From the NCBI GenBank assembly GCA_024275015.1, contig JAJRZW010000002.1, positions 1 to 52,110 on the forward strand: a stretch of DNA of 52,110 bases, written 5' to 3'. The first letter of the stretch is position 1. Each line of letters starts with the position of its first letter. The translations under genes were made by a program, and so were the position numbers. Below, one piece after another: positions 34,257 to 42,471 of the stretch. Under the pieces are notes generated by a model, which did no database searches, had not been told where the DNA came from, and was given only the letters and a program-made list of their open reading frames with translations. Source of the DNA: Deltaproteobacteria bacterium (GTDB lineage: Bacteria > Desulfobacterota > Desulfobulbia > Desulfobulbales > JAJRZW01).

Positions 34257-35753
34257 CTATTTAAGGCCGAGTTTTTTCTTGGTCGCCTTTCTGACCCGTA
34301 GTTCGTCCAGCCAGTTGGCCATCCGGTTGCCGTCCACGGTGATCTCGTAGGAACCGAGCCAGTGTTCATAGTCCGGGCCCTGCATGAAGGCCCCCATCCG
34401 CCAGCGTCTTCCTTCGTGGTGCCATATCTCGTGCCAGAGGGTGTCGGGGCCGGATTTGCCGTTGAATTTGATATCGGCGTCGAGTTTTTCTTTCTTGATC
34501 GGATCGTAATATTTCTTCTTGATCCCCAGAGCCACGGCGTTATACACCTGCACCACCTGTTCGGCCTTGGCCAGTTCGCCGTTTACCCACGATGGGGCGT
34601 GGCATTGAACGCAGACGGTGACCATGTCCTCGCGTTTGGCCCCGGGTGACCTTGTCGCGTCGCCGCCAAAGGCGTCGGCCCTGGTCGTGCCCACGCTCCA
34701 CCACTTGCCCGGTCCGACATAGCGTTTGTAGATATCAGGGGAGAACTTTTTCGCCATCGCAAAGGGGTTTGGCAGCCCGGTTTTGACCGCGGCAAGGGTA
34801 CCGGCCGGGATGCCGTTTATTTTTTCGTAGCGGCGGGCGATTGTCTTTTCAATGGGATATTTCGCCTTGCCGTTCAGGTATTTTTTTTCAGTCGGCCAGG
34901 AAAAGGCCGGTTCAAGCTCCCACTTCAACCGGGCGCTGACGTTATGGGTGGTTTTCACCGCGCCGCCGAAACCGCTCATGTGGCAGGTGACGCAGGTGGG
35001 GGCGCCGATATCGTCCGGGCCCCATTGTCCGGCCGGGGCGTCCCAGTTCCATTTTTCGCCGTTGGCGGCGTAAAGGTTGCCGTGTTTGCTCTCCTCGTAA
35101 ATCTCGATCTGGGGATGATCGGGGCCGAGGTGGCATTGGCCGCAGGTCTCGGGCTTTCTCGCCTGGGCGATGCTGAAGGTGTGACGGGTATGGCAGGCGG
35201 AACAGCTGCCCACGCTGCCGTCGGGGTTGAAACGGCCGATGCCGTTATTGGGCCAGTTAATGAGCGCCCCGTCATTTGCGACTTTGATCTCGGTGCCGTG
35301 GCAGTGGAGACAGCCGGCCTCGGCTGATTCGCGGGAAAAATTGGCCTTGTAGTTTCTCGTCTGTCCCAGGGTGATATGGTCTTTGGTGATCTTTTCGCCG
35401 CTTGTCACGGTCAGGGCCGAGGTGGAAAAGAAGCCCGCCTCGTCGTGCAGGCTTTCTTTGAACTCCTTTACTTCCCTGGCATGGCAGCTCTGGCAATAAT
35501 ACGGGGTTACCAGCGGGGTAATGAAATAGCCGTTGTGCTCGCGGCCGGCCGGGTCGTCCTTTTTCGCCTTGTGGCAGACGTAACATTTGACCCCGAGTTT
35601 ACTGTGCTTGCTCTCCCGCCACTGTTTGACGATCCCCGGGGTCTCCTCGGCGTGGCAGCCGATGCAGGGGCCTTCTGCTCCGGTGGCCCCTGCCTGCGGG
35701 GCCATGAGGACAAGCGCGAACACGGCGCCGATCAATACTGCGAGTTTCTTCAT
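34257..35753 (-). CDS. Octaheme c-type cytochrome, hydroxylamine oxidoreductase (HAO) family
   Basis: A 498-residue periplasmic protein with signal peptide MKKLAVLIGAVFALVLMAPQ. Eight CXXCH heme motifs are seen: CIGCH, CYVCH, CQSCH, CLHCH, CSACH, CGQCH, CVTCH and CVQCH, with no CXXCK. HAO-family blocks are clear: CGQCHLGPDHPQ with ESKHG, TCVTCHMSGFGG with THNVSARLKWELEP, and C-terminal GPDYEHWLGSYE. Family members oxidise hydroxylamine or, in the epsilon-type, reduce nitrite or hydroxylamine. Downstream of napA, nitrite or hydroxylamine reduction is the likely role (inference). There is no C-terminal membrane anchor. The start has GGGAGGAAG upstream; a longer frame to 35930 lies within repeat sequence. 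Confidence 0.92.
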   Translation of the reverse strand: MKKLAVLIGAVFALVLMAPQAGATGAEGPCIGCHAEETPGIVKQWRESKHSKLGVKCYVCHKAKKDDPAGREHNGYFITPLVTPYYCQSCHAREVKEFKESLHDEAGFFSTSALTVTSGEKITKDHITLGQTRNYKANFSRESAEAGCLHCHGTEIKVANDGALINWPNNGIGRFNPDGSVGSCSACHTRHTFSIAQARKPETCGQCHLGPDHPQIEIYEESKHGNLYAANGEKWNWDAPAGQWGPDDIGAPTCVTCHMSGFGGAVKTTHNVSARLKWELEPAFSWPTEKKYLNGKAKYPIEKTIARRYEKINGIPAGTLAAVKTGLPNPFAMAKKFSPDIYKRYVGPGKWWSVGTTRADAFGGDATRSPGAKREDMVTVCVQCHAPSWVNGELAKAEQVVQVYNAVALGIKKKYYDPIKKEKLDADIKFNGKSGPDTLWHEIWHHEGRRWRMGAFMQGPDYEHWLGSYEITVDGNRMANWLDELRVRKATKKKLGLK

Positions 35754-35855
35754 CTTTCTTCCTCCCTTATTCCGGTTTGCTGTTTCAGGGAATATTCCCC
35801 GGTTTAAATGCATAAGCCACGGGATGGCTAAGCAATAATTTCGACATACAAGGAG

Positions 35856-35969
35856 TGATGGCGTCGTAAAAAGTCGCAAATTATCATTTTTGTCATTCCG
35901 GAATTGATCCGGAATCCTGTGATGAAACACATTTATGGATTCCGGCCTTCGCCGGGATGACGGAAAGAA
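35856..35969 (-). repeat. Right arm of the 114-bp inverted repeat around the octaheme gene
   Basis: The reverse complement of 33971-34084, with one mismatch. Between the arms are the octaheme gene, its terminator and about 100 bp of leader. It separates napD from the octaheme gene by about 300 bp. Confidence 0.92.
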
Positions 35970-36067
35970 TGGGTTTTCGCGAAAGCATCAGGAGTGGCGT
36001 TCTTTTGCGAGCGAGGCCATATCCCGTCATGGCGGGACCGAGCGAGCAAAAGTACGCCGCGACGCCA

Positions 36068-36304
36068 TCAAATTTCATCTTCCCAGTTGAGATAGACCAA
36101 TTGCAGTTCCGCCACCTCGTCCATGTCATTGATTTCCTCGCTTAATCGCCGCAGAATCCTGCTGTTTTTGGCCTCGATGACCACCGCGACGCCATCCGGC
36201 CCCGGTTCACAATGGTCCACTCCGGGCATTGCGGTGAGCTTTTCCAGTATTTCCGCCTGGTTTTTTTTCGGTTCAGGGACGATCACCACTCCGGCGATGG
36301 CCAT
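36068..36304 (-). CDS. napD: NapD-like chaperone for periplasmic nitrate reductase
   Basis: A 78-residue ferredoxin-fold protein: MAIAGVVIVPEPKKNQAEIL, LTAMPGVDHCEP, then VVIEAKNSRILRRLSEEIND. NapD binds the Tat signal of NapA and guides cofactor insertion. It starts 2 bp after the napA stop, so the two are translationally linked. The very acidic C-terminus (YLNWEDEI) is typical. Confidence 0.85.
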   Translation of the reverse strand: MAIAGVVIVPEPKKNQAEILEKLTAMPGVDHCEPGPDGVAVVIEAKNSRILRRLSEEINDMDEVAELQLVYLNWEDEI

Positions 36305-36306
36305 GG

Positions 36307-38724
36307 TTACGCCTCCACCCGGACGGCGCAGACCTTGAAGTCCGGTTCTCCGGCCCCGGACCAGCTTTCAGCTACGTCGATGGTGAGCTTGTTGATCAGT
36401 TTGTTTTCGTCAAACCAGGGGACAAAGAACATCCCCGGCCTGGCCCGGTCGGTGATCCACACCGGCAGAATGATCCGGCCGCGGCGGGAGATCAGGGTGA
36501 GTTCGTCGCCGTCGGCAAGCTTAAGTTCGGCGGCATCCGCGGCCGAGACCTCGACGTAGGCGGCCGGGTTCAAGGCCCGGAGCATTTCCACCCGCATGGT
36601 CATGGTCCCGGAATGCCAGTGTTCGATCACCCGGCCGGTGTTTAAGACGTAGGGGTAGTCGCGGCCGGGCATCTCAAGGTCGAGCCCGGCGCCAAGGACC
36701 CGGATTATCGCCTTGCCTTCGGCCTCCTTGTGAAAGGGGTGTTCGCCGTAATAATTATACGGCCCCGGCAGCCCTTTTTCGGCCAGGTGCTGGTCGTAGA
36801 GGGTGACGTAGCCGGTGGGATAGCGGCGGGTGGTGGTTCCGAATACTTTGCGGGCGTGGTCTTTTGAGATGAAACGCTTGGCGCTGCCGCGGTTGTTCAT
36901 CGCCGTGTCCGGACAGGGCCACTGGACTCCACCGGCGTGTTTTTTAAGCTTGGCATAGGTGGCGCCCCAGAGGTCGACGTCCTGGCCCCGGGTGGTGAGA
37001 CGGTATTCGTTCCAGGCATCTTCCTCGGTCTCGAATCCCAGGCCGTAGGTGATTTTTATCTCTTTTACCCTGCCGGTCATGGGGTCTGTCACCCGGTAGC
37101 GGGTTTTGCGGTCGAGCCTTTTTGCGATCCGCCGCGCGATTTCCTTTATCTGCCGGAAATCGCTTCTGGCCTCGCCGGGACCGTCGGCCACCGCGGGAAT
37201 AAACTGTGAGCGGCGGTCGGTCTGCCCCATGACCCCTTCTTTTTCCACCCACATGGTCGAGGGCAGGATTACGCTGGCAAGTTCGGTGGTCCGGGTGGGG
37301 TAGATGTCGCTGACCACGGTGAAGGCCTTTTCCATTCCTTTACGGTAGAGGTCGCAATTGGGCAGGCTTTGTCCGGGGTTGGTGGTGTTGATCCAGATAC
37401 AGCGGATTTTACCCTGGTTCAGGCGGCTGAACATATTGACCGCCGTCCCGGTGGGTTTGTTCGGCAGCCATTCCACCGGCACTCCCCATATTCCGGCGAT
37501 TTCCCGGCGGTGTTCGGGGTTTGCCACCGCCCGGTGGCCGGGGAGGATATGGGTAAGGCCACCCTGTTCCCTGGTGCCGCCGCAGGCGTTGGGCTGGCCG
37601 GTGAGTGACAGGGCGTCGCAGCCCGGGCGTCCGACCTTGCCGGTCAGGAGGTTCAGGTTGGTGAGCTGGCAGTTCAGTTGCACCCCTTTGGTTCTCTGAT
37701 TGATCCCCATGGTCCAGATGGTCATGGCAGCGGCCCCTTTTCTGCCGAACCAGCGCGCCGCCCGGCGGATATCCGCGGCCGGGACCTCAATCTTTGCCGC
37801 GACCTTTTCCGGGGTGTAATCGGCGAGGAAATCGGCGTAGGCGGCAAGGCCGATGAATTTACCTTTGCTCTTGAGCCCCTGGCGGAAAGCGCAATAACCC
37901 AGGTGTTCTTCGTCGGCCATGCCCTCTTCGACGATTACCTGGGCCATGGCGTTCAACAGGTACATGTCGTAGCCGGGGCGGAATTTCAGGTGCAGGTCTG
38001 CTTCTCCTGCGGTGATGGTTGAGCGGGGGTCGGCGACGATTATCTTTACCCGTTGCCGGTTCACGGCCTTGCGGTTCAGTATTCGCCGGAAGAGCATCGG
38101 GTGGCATTCGGCCATGTTGGCGCCGATGATGAAGAAACAGTCGGACACGTCGAGATCGTCATAGGTGCCGGCCGGTTCATCGGTACCGTAGCTGTTGAGA
38201 TAGCCGCCCACCGCCGAGGCCATGCACAGGCGGGGGTTGCCCTCGACGTTGGCGGTGCCGATAATTCCCTTGAAGAGTTTGTTGGCGGCAAAGGCCTCCT
38301 GGGTGGTGTTCTGTCCCGAGCCATACCAGGCCACCGAGTCTTTGCCGTGTTCCCGGATACTCTCGGCAAAGGTGTCGGCGATAAGGTCGAGGGCCGCGTT
38401 CCAGCTTGCCTTTTTATAGGAACCGTCCTTCTGTCTGATCAGGGGATGGGTCAGGCGGTCTCGCCCGTAGAGGATATGGGGCAGGGAATAGCCCTTCACG
38501 CACAGGCGGCCGTTGTTTATCGGGCTGTCGCTGTCGCCTTTGATTGCCACCACCCGGCCGTTTTTTATCCCTGCCATTACCGTGCAGCCGGTGCCGCAGA
38601 AGCGGCATTGGCTGCGATGAAAGAATACGGTGTTGTCGGCAACCGCCGTTGTCGGCCGTCCGGCAATCCCCAGCGCCGCGGCCGCGGCCGCGGCCTTGAT
38701 CATCTCCCTGCGTGAACATTTCAT
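36307..38724 (-). CDS. napA: Periplasmic nitrate reductase, catalytic subunit
   Basis: An 805-residue molybdopterin (bis-MGD) oxidoreductase. It has a Tat-type signal (CSRREMIKAAAA). Cys40, Cys43, Cys47 and Cys75 bind the [4Fe-4S] cluster (CRFCGTGC...LCVKG). Cys167 in NPRLCMASAVGGY is the likely Mo ligand; the following YGTDEPAGTYDDLD and GANMAECHPMLF blocks match NapA rather than formate dehydrogenase. It reduces nitrate to nitrite in the periplasm. No napB, napC, napGH or napM is present; a monomeric NapA is known in Desulfovibrio. The electron donor is unknown. It is downstream of the heme-sensor two-component genes. Confidence 0.94.
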   Translation of the reverse strand: MKCSRREMIKAAAAAAALGIAGRPTTAVADNTVFFHRSQCRFCGTGCTVMAGIKNGRVVAIKGDSDSPINNGRLCVKGYSLPHILYGRDRLTHPLIRQKDGSYKKASWNAALDLIADTFAESIREHGKDSVAWYGSGQNTTQEAFAANKLFKGIIGTANVEGNPRLCMASAVGGYLNSYGTDEPAGTYDDLDVSDCFFIIGANMAECHPMLFRRILNRKAVNRQRVKIIVADPRSTITAGEADLHLKFRPGYDMYLLNAMAQVIVEEGMADEEHLGYCAFRQGLKSKGKFIGLAAYADFLADYTPEKVAAKIEVPAADIRRAARWFGRKGAAAMTIWTMGINQRTKGVQLNCQLTNLNLLTGKVGRPGCDALSLTGQPNACGGTREQGGLTHILPGHRAVANPEHRREIAGIWGVPVEWLPNKPTGTAVNMFSRLNQGKIRCIWINTTNPGQSLPNCDLYRKGMEKAFTVVSDIYPTRTTELASVILPSTMWVEKEGVMGQTDRRSQFIPAVADGPGEARSDFRQIKEIARRIAKRLDRKTRYRVTDPMTGRVKEIKITYGLGFETEEDAWNEYRLTTRGQDVDLWGATYAKLKKHAGGVQWPCPDTAMNNRGSAKRFISKDHARKVFGTTTRRYPTGYVTLYDQHLAEKGLPGPYNYYGEHPFHKEAEGKAIIRVLGAGLDLEMPGRDYPYVLNTGRVIEHWHSGTMTMRVEMLRALNPAAYVEVSAADAAELKLADGDELTLISRRGRIILPVWITDRARPGMFFVPWFDENKLINKLTIDVAESWSGAGEPDFKVCAVRVEA

Positions 38725-38928
38725 CGTTGTTCCTCCCTTTGTCTGTCTGCGGTCCGCGGAGCATGACGGGGGGTGCCGGTTCGTTGAAAAACGGCCTGTT
38801 ACCGGTCCGTCATGACGGCGGATCTTACAAATTCAGGATAGCGGAACCCGCGGTAAAAAGGGGGTTAATACTTGTTAAGGTTCGGTTAATCTTTTCCGGG
38901 GCAGGGTGGCTCCGTAAGCGATCAACTG

Positions 38929-39040
38929 AACCACACCTGATGCAAAAATAATCGCACTCTGTAAGGGTTTCAGGGACGCCGCCATATGCGCGCTTTAATC
39001 CCTTTTGATTAAAGCGCGCATATGGCGGCGTCCATGGAGC
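38929..39040. repeat. Repeat family A with a perfect 27-bp palindrome
   Basis: Arms 38974-39000 and 39007-39033 are perfect reverse complements (GGACGCCGCCATATGCGCG...) around the 6-nt loop CCTTTT. The left flank, ACCACACCTGATGCAAAAAT and CACTCTGTAAGGGTTTC, is the reverse complement of family A at 50780-50830. In the gap between the response regulator gene and napA (38725-39086) it could form a hairpin terminating or processing that transcript. Confidence 0.85.
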
Positions 39041-39086
39041 CGATTACGTGGCTCCATGTGGCTGAAAAGCCGGGCCGGGGCTCTCC

Positions 39087-39770
39087 TTACTCGCGGCAGC
39101 AGCGGTATCCGACCCCGGGGACGGTCTGGATGTAGCGGGGAGTGGCGGGGTCGTCGCTTAATTTGGCCCGCAGATGGCGGACGTGGACGTCAATGACCCG
39201 GGACCAGGAGTAGAGGCGGGAGTCGGCCCAGAGACGGCGGCGGATGGTTTCGCGGCTGAGGACCTTGCCCCCGGCCTCGAGCATGATGCAGAGGAGGTCG
39301 AATTCCTTGGGGGTGAGGCTGATTTCGCGGTCGGCGATGCTGACCCGGCGGGTATCGATTTCCACCCTGAGTTCGCCGCAGGTCAGGGTCTGTTCCCGTG
39401 CCGGCGGCTGGTAGCGGCGTAGGCAGGCTCTGATTCTGGCCAGGAGTTCGAGAGATTCAAAGGGCTTGATCATATAGTCGTCGGCGCCGGACTCAAGCCC
39501 GACCACCTTGTCGGACAGGCGGTCGCGGGCGGTGAGGATGATTATCGGCAGTTCCGGGTAATCATTCTTTATCTCCCGGCAGAAATCCACCCCGTCGCAG
39601 TCGGGCAGCATCAGGTCGAGGACCATGAGTTCCGGCGGGGTATGGCGGATGATTTCTTCGGCCCGGGCGCAATCGGGCGCGGTGCTGACCTCAAAACCGT
39701 GCAGCTCGAGATTCGCCCTGATGACCTTGAGGATGTCATGGTCGTCGTCAACGGTTAATATCGTGGTCAT
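39087..39770 (-). CDS. OmpR/PhoB-type response regulator
   Basis: A 227-residue protein. Receiver domain 1-120: acidic pocket D8-D10, phospho-acceptor D52 in LMVLDLMLPD, T80 and K102 in DDYMIKPFE. Winged-helix output 130-227 with LTPKEFDLLCIMLEAGGKVL and VIDVHVRHLRAKL. It partners the heme-sensor kinase immediately upstream (TAATG overlap), and probably controls napA. Direct target sites are not recognised here. Confidence 0.92.
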   Translation of the reverse strand: MTTILTVDDDHDILKVIRANLELHGFEVSTAPDCARAEEIIRHTPPELMVLDLMLPDCDGVDFCREIKNDYPELPIIILTARDRLSDKVVGLESGADDYMIKPFESLELLARIRACLRRYQPPAREQTLTCGELRVEIDTRRVSIADREISLTPKEFDLLCIMLEAGGKVLSRETIRRRLWADSRLYSWSRVIDVHVRHLRAKLSDDPATPRYIQTVPGVGYRCCRE

Positions 39771-41380
39771 TATTCTTCCCTCAGTGGCAGGTTGACGATG
39801 AAACAGGCCCCGCGCCCGGGAGTGCTTTTCACCCGGATATCGCCGCCATGGGCCTCGGCGATGGCCCGGCAGAGGGCTAGGCCGAGGCCGGTGCCGTCCT
39901 TGCGGCCGGTACGGAATCTGTCAAAGATTACCGCCTGGAGTTCCGGGGCGATGCCGGGGCCGCAATCTTTAACCGTGATCTCCGCCCATCCTTCTTTTTT
40001 CCGGCACGAGACGGTCAGTGCCGTCCCCTCGGGCGAGTGGTCGAAGCCGTTTACCACCAGGTTTGAGATCATATCTTTGAGTCGGTCGTTGTCGCCGTGG
40101 ATACTCATGCCGTCGGTGATTTCCCCGACCGGCCGGATGTTCCGGGACTCAAACAGGGGTTCAATGTCGGCCAGGGATTCCCGAACCATCAATCCCGGGT
40201 CGATATCAACAAAATTGAACTCAGCCCGGCCGGTCTCGATCTTTTCCAGGTCCAGGGTCTCGTTGACCATCCGTTCCATCCGCCCGGCATTGGAGGCGAT
40301 GATCCCGGCGAAATGGATAAGGTCGTCGCGGTCACAGTCGCGGTTGTCGTTGATGCTGTCAAGGCGGCCGATGAGGTATTCGGCCGCGCCGCGCACCGAG
40401 GTCATGGGGGTGCGCAGTTCATGGGATATCCGGGCGATGAAGTCTGATTTGCGCTCGCTCAGTTCCCGGTAGCGCCGGTTGCTTTGTCGCAGCTCGGCGG
40501 TGGCCGCGGCTATCTTTTGTTCCAGAAGGTTCTGGGATCTTTTTATTTTCCGGCGCATTTCGGCCAGGGTAGCGGCCAGCAGGCCTATTTCGTCCCTGTT
40601 GTTGATGTCGGTCAGTAGCGGTTCCGGGTCAGCGGCGTTCATTGCCTTTTTGATGGTGTTGAGCGGGGTGAGAACAAAGTGACGCAGGCCGATGAACAGG
40701 GCGATAAAGAGGATGATGATGATCACCGTCCCGGCGGCGATAAAGGTCATCCGGTTACGGCGCATCTGTTTTAAAAAACGGTCAACGGGAATCGAGATCG
40801 AAAGAGCGCCGCGGACCTCGCCGATCCGGTAGTCGGGGTGGCATTTGATACAGGCGGATTCAGTATAGAGCGGGGCGATATAACGAAAGGCCATGATCCG
40901 GTTGCGGCGTTTTATCCGGCTGTACTCGTCTGCCTTTCCCGCGGCAAAGAGTTTTAGTGCCTCTTTTTCAAACCCGTCCGGCTGGTTGGCGGGGTTTATC
41001 GGTTTCAGGCTGGTGAGGTTGAACCGGTAATAACCGCTTCTGCGGGCGTATGCCGCCAGGTGGCGGGTAACCAGGGCCGGATTCTCCCGCAGGTAATGGT
41101 CGCCGCCCCGGCTTTCGATCTCGTTGTCGGAGAGGTATGGGTTAGGTTCGGCTCCGGGGAGTTTTTTCACGAATATGCCGTCATGGTCGGCGATCCATCG
41201 CCGGGTGAGGAGGATCTGTTGAAACAGGATCCGGGCCTGGGCCGTCATCTGCTGGTGGAAAAGTTCGTCGGTCTTGACCTTCATGAAGGAAAAAAGCATT
41301 CCGGTGCCGCCGATGAGGACAGCGCCGGTGAGGGCGATGAGTTTGGCGCTCAGGCTCGCGCGAATGTTGAATCCGGCCAA
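39770..41380 (-). CDS. Sensor histidine kinase with c-type heme (Tll0287-like/DUF3365) sensor domain
   Basis: A 536-residue membrane kinase. TM1 covers about 12-32. A large periplasmic domain (35-208) contains the heme motif CIKCH (C177, C180, H181) after IAPLYTES, as in Tll0287-like domains. TM2 spans 212-233. A HAMP region follows (234-285), then a coiled coil (285-315), HisKA with H320 in ISHELRTP, and HATPase with the N-box LVVNGFDHSPEG and GTGLGLALCRAI. The single c-type heme could sense redox state, oxygen or NO. Gene order with the response regulator and napA points to nitrate respiration control (inference). Confidence 0.9.
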   Translation of the reverse strand: MAGFNIRASLSAKLIALTGAVLIGGTGMLFSFMKVKTDELFHQQMTAQARILFQQILLTRRWIADHDGIFVKKLPGAEPNPYLSDNEIESRGGDHYLRENPALVTRHLAAYARRSGYYRFNLTSLKPINPANQPDGFEKEALKLFAAGKADEYSRIKRRNRIMAFRYIAPLYTESACIKCHPDYRIGEVRGALSISIPVDRFLKQMRRNRMTFIAAGTVIIIILFIALFIGLRHFVLTPLNTIKKAMNAADPEPLLTDINNRDEIGLLAATLAEMRRKIKRSQNLLEQKIAAATAELRQSNRRYRELSERKSDFIARISHELRTPMTSVRGAAEYLIGRLDSINDNRDCDRDDLIHFAGIIASNAGRMERMVNETLDLEKIETGRAEFNFVDIDPGLMVRESLADIEPLFESRNIRPVGEITDGMSIHGDNDRLKDMISNLVVNGFDHSPEGTALTVSCRKKEGWAEITVKDCGPGIAPELQAVIFDRFRTGRKDGTGLGLALCRAIAEAHGGDIRVKSTPGRGACFIVNLPLREE

Positions 41381-41471
41381 TCTGTCTCCTCCCGGTTCAT
41401 GATTTGCAGGTTATATTCTATCCCGATTTTTTAAAGTCCATGCCTCTTTTTTATCGTTACCCTGAATCTGC

Positions 41472-41624
41472 CCCGGCTTTTTCAACAGGCTGACAAGGTA
41501 CAGGGATTATCGCCGATCTTGTCGCCACGGCGTAAATAAATTAAGGTCGGGAGATTGGCCGAAATCTGTTTCGGCAAAACAGGGAGAGAAAAAGCCATGG
41601 ACGGCTTTTTCAACGGTCTGTTAA
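41472..41624 (+). repeat. Degenerate copy of repeat family B
   Basis: The right part, AAGCCATGGACGGCTTTTTC then AACGGTCTGTTAA, is intact. The left half is diverged or shortened (GGCTTTTTCAACAGGCTGA at 41475). It separates the divergent kinase and YkgJ-like genes. Confidence 0.65.
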
Positions 41625-41697
41625 TTGACAACGTGACCGGGGCACGGGTTTACCGGAATCAGATAGAAAATCGGCAACGGCCGGGTCAGGAGTTGAT

Positions 41698-42471
41698 ATG
41701 AGTAAGGATGAGAGCAGTACCGGGCGGCGGCCATTTGCCGATGCCCCTTTTACCTTTGCCTGCGGGGCAGATGTTTCCTGCTATACCGCCTGTTGCCATA
41801 AGCTTGAACTCAGGCTGTACCCCTATGATATTCTCCGGCTGAAGAATTATCTCGGTATCGGTTCCGAGGAATTTCTCAACCGTTACACCGGGATAGTCAA
41901 GGGCGACAATCCCTGTTTCCCCACCCTGATTCTGGTAATGGGTGACGACGAGGACAAGAGTTGTCCCTTCCTTTCCGTCGAAGGCTGCACCGTTTACAAT
42001 CACCGTCCCTCCGCCTGCCGTACCTATCCCCTGGAACGGGGGGTGGAGAAACGGGACGCCTCCACCCGTCTGCTTGAACACTGGTTTGTCGTTACCCATC
42101 CCTATTGCAAGGGGCATGGCCTCGGAAGGGAGTGGTCGGTGAAGAAATGGGTGAAGGACCAGGGTCTGGCCGGGTACAACCAGATGAACGACCTCTGGGC
42201 CGAGATGGACCACCTCTTTGCCGATCACCGGATCTGGGCCGGGGAGGGGGCGGCCGGGCCAAGGCAGAAGATGGCCTTTCTCGCCTGTTATAATCTCGAT
42301 CGTTTCCGGGAATATGTGGACGAAAACCGGATTCTTGAACAGTTCCGTATCGACAAGGGACGAAAAAAGGTGATAATGACGGATGACGAGGCCTTGCTGG
42401 TCTTTGCCTTTGACTGGCTGAAGATGGTTCTGGCCGGGATCCCCACCCTTACTCCGAGGAAGACGAAATGA
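41698..42471 (+). CDS. YkgJ-family cysteine cluster protein
   Basis: A 257-residue protein. N-terminal FACGADVSCYTACCHKLEL carries C, C and CC; ahead lies CPFLSVEGCTVYNHRPSACR with three more Cys, then TYPLE. This is the CxxxxxCC...C(x)nC...RP.C pattern of the YkgJ family, proposed to bind zinc or an Fe-S cluster. The function is unknown. It overlaps the DegP-like gene by 4 nt (ATGA), so the two are co-translated. Confidence 0.82.
   Translation: MSKDESSTGRRPFADAPFTFACGADVSCYTACCHKLELRLYPYDILRLKNYLGIGSEEFLNRYTGIVKGDNPCFPTLILVMGDDEDKSCPFLSVEGCTVYNHRPSACRTYPLERGVEKRDASTRLLEHWFVVTHPYCKGHGLGREWSVKKWVKDQGLAGYNQMNDLWAEMDHLFADHRIWAGEGAAGPRQKMAFLACYNLDRFREYVDENRILEQFRIDKGRKKVIMTDDEALLVFAFDWLKMVLAGIPTLTPRKTK

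Noticed and set aside
34257..35753. NrfA or tetrathionate reductase (OTR/ONR) identity for the octaheme
   Set aside because: Eight CXXCH and no CXXCK motif; the CGQCHLGPDHPQ and TCVTCHMSG blocks match the HAO family.
35754..35930. N-terminal extension of the octaheme frame
   Set aside because: The added 59 residues come from the inverted repeat; the signal peptide and ribosome binding site fix the start at 35753.
33971..35969. Insertion sequence with 114-bp inverted ends
   Set aside because: The interior holds only the octaheme gene and no transposase, and arms are made of a common chromosomal palindrome, so it is described as an inverted repeat only.
36307..38724. Formate dehydrogenase identity for the molybdopterin enzyme
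   Set aside because: The Cys ligand context NPRLCMASAV plus GANMAECHP is NapA-like, and napD lies directly downstream.
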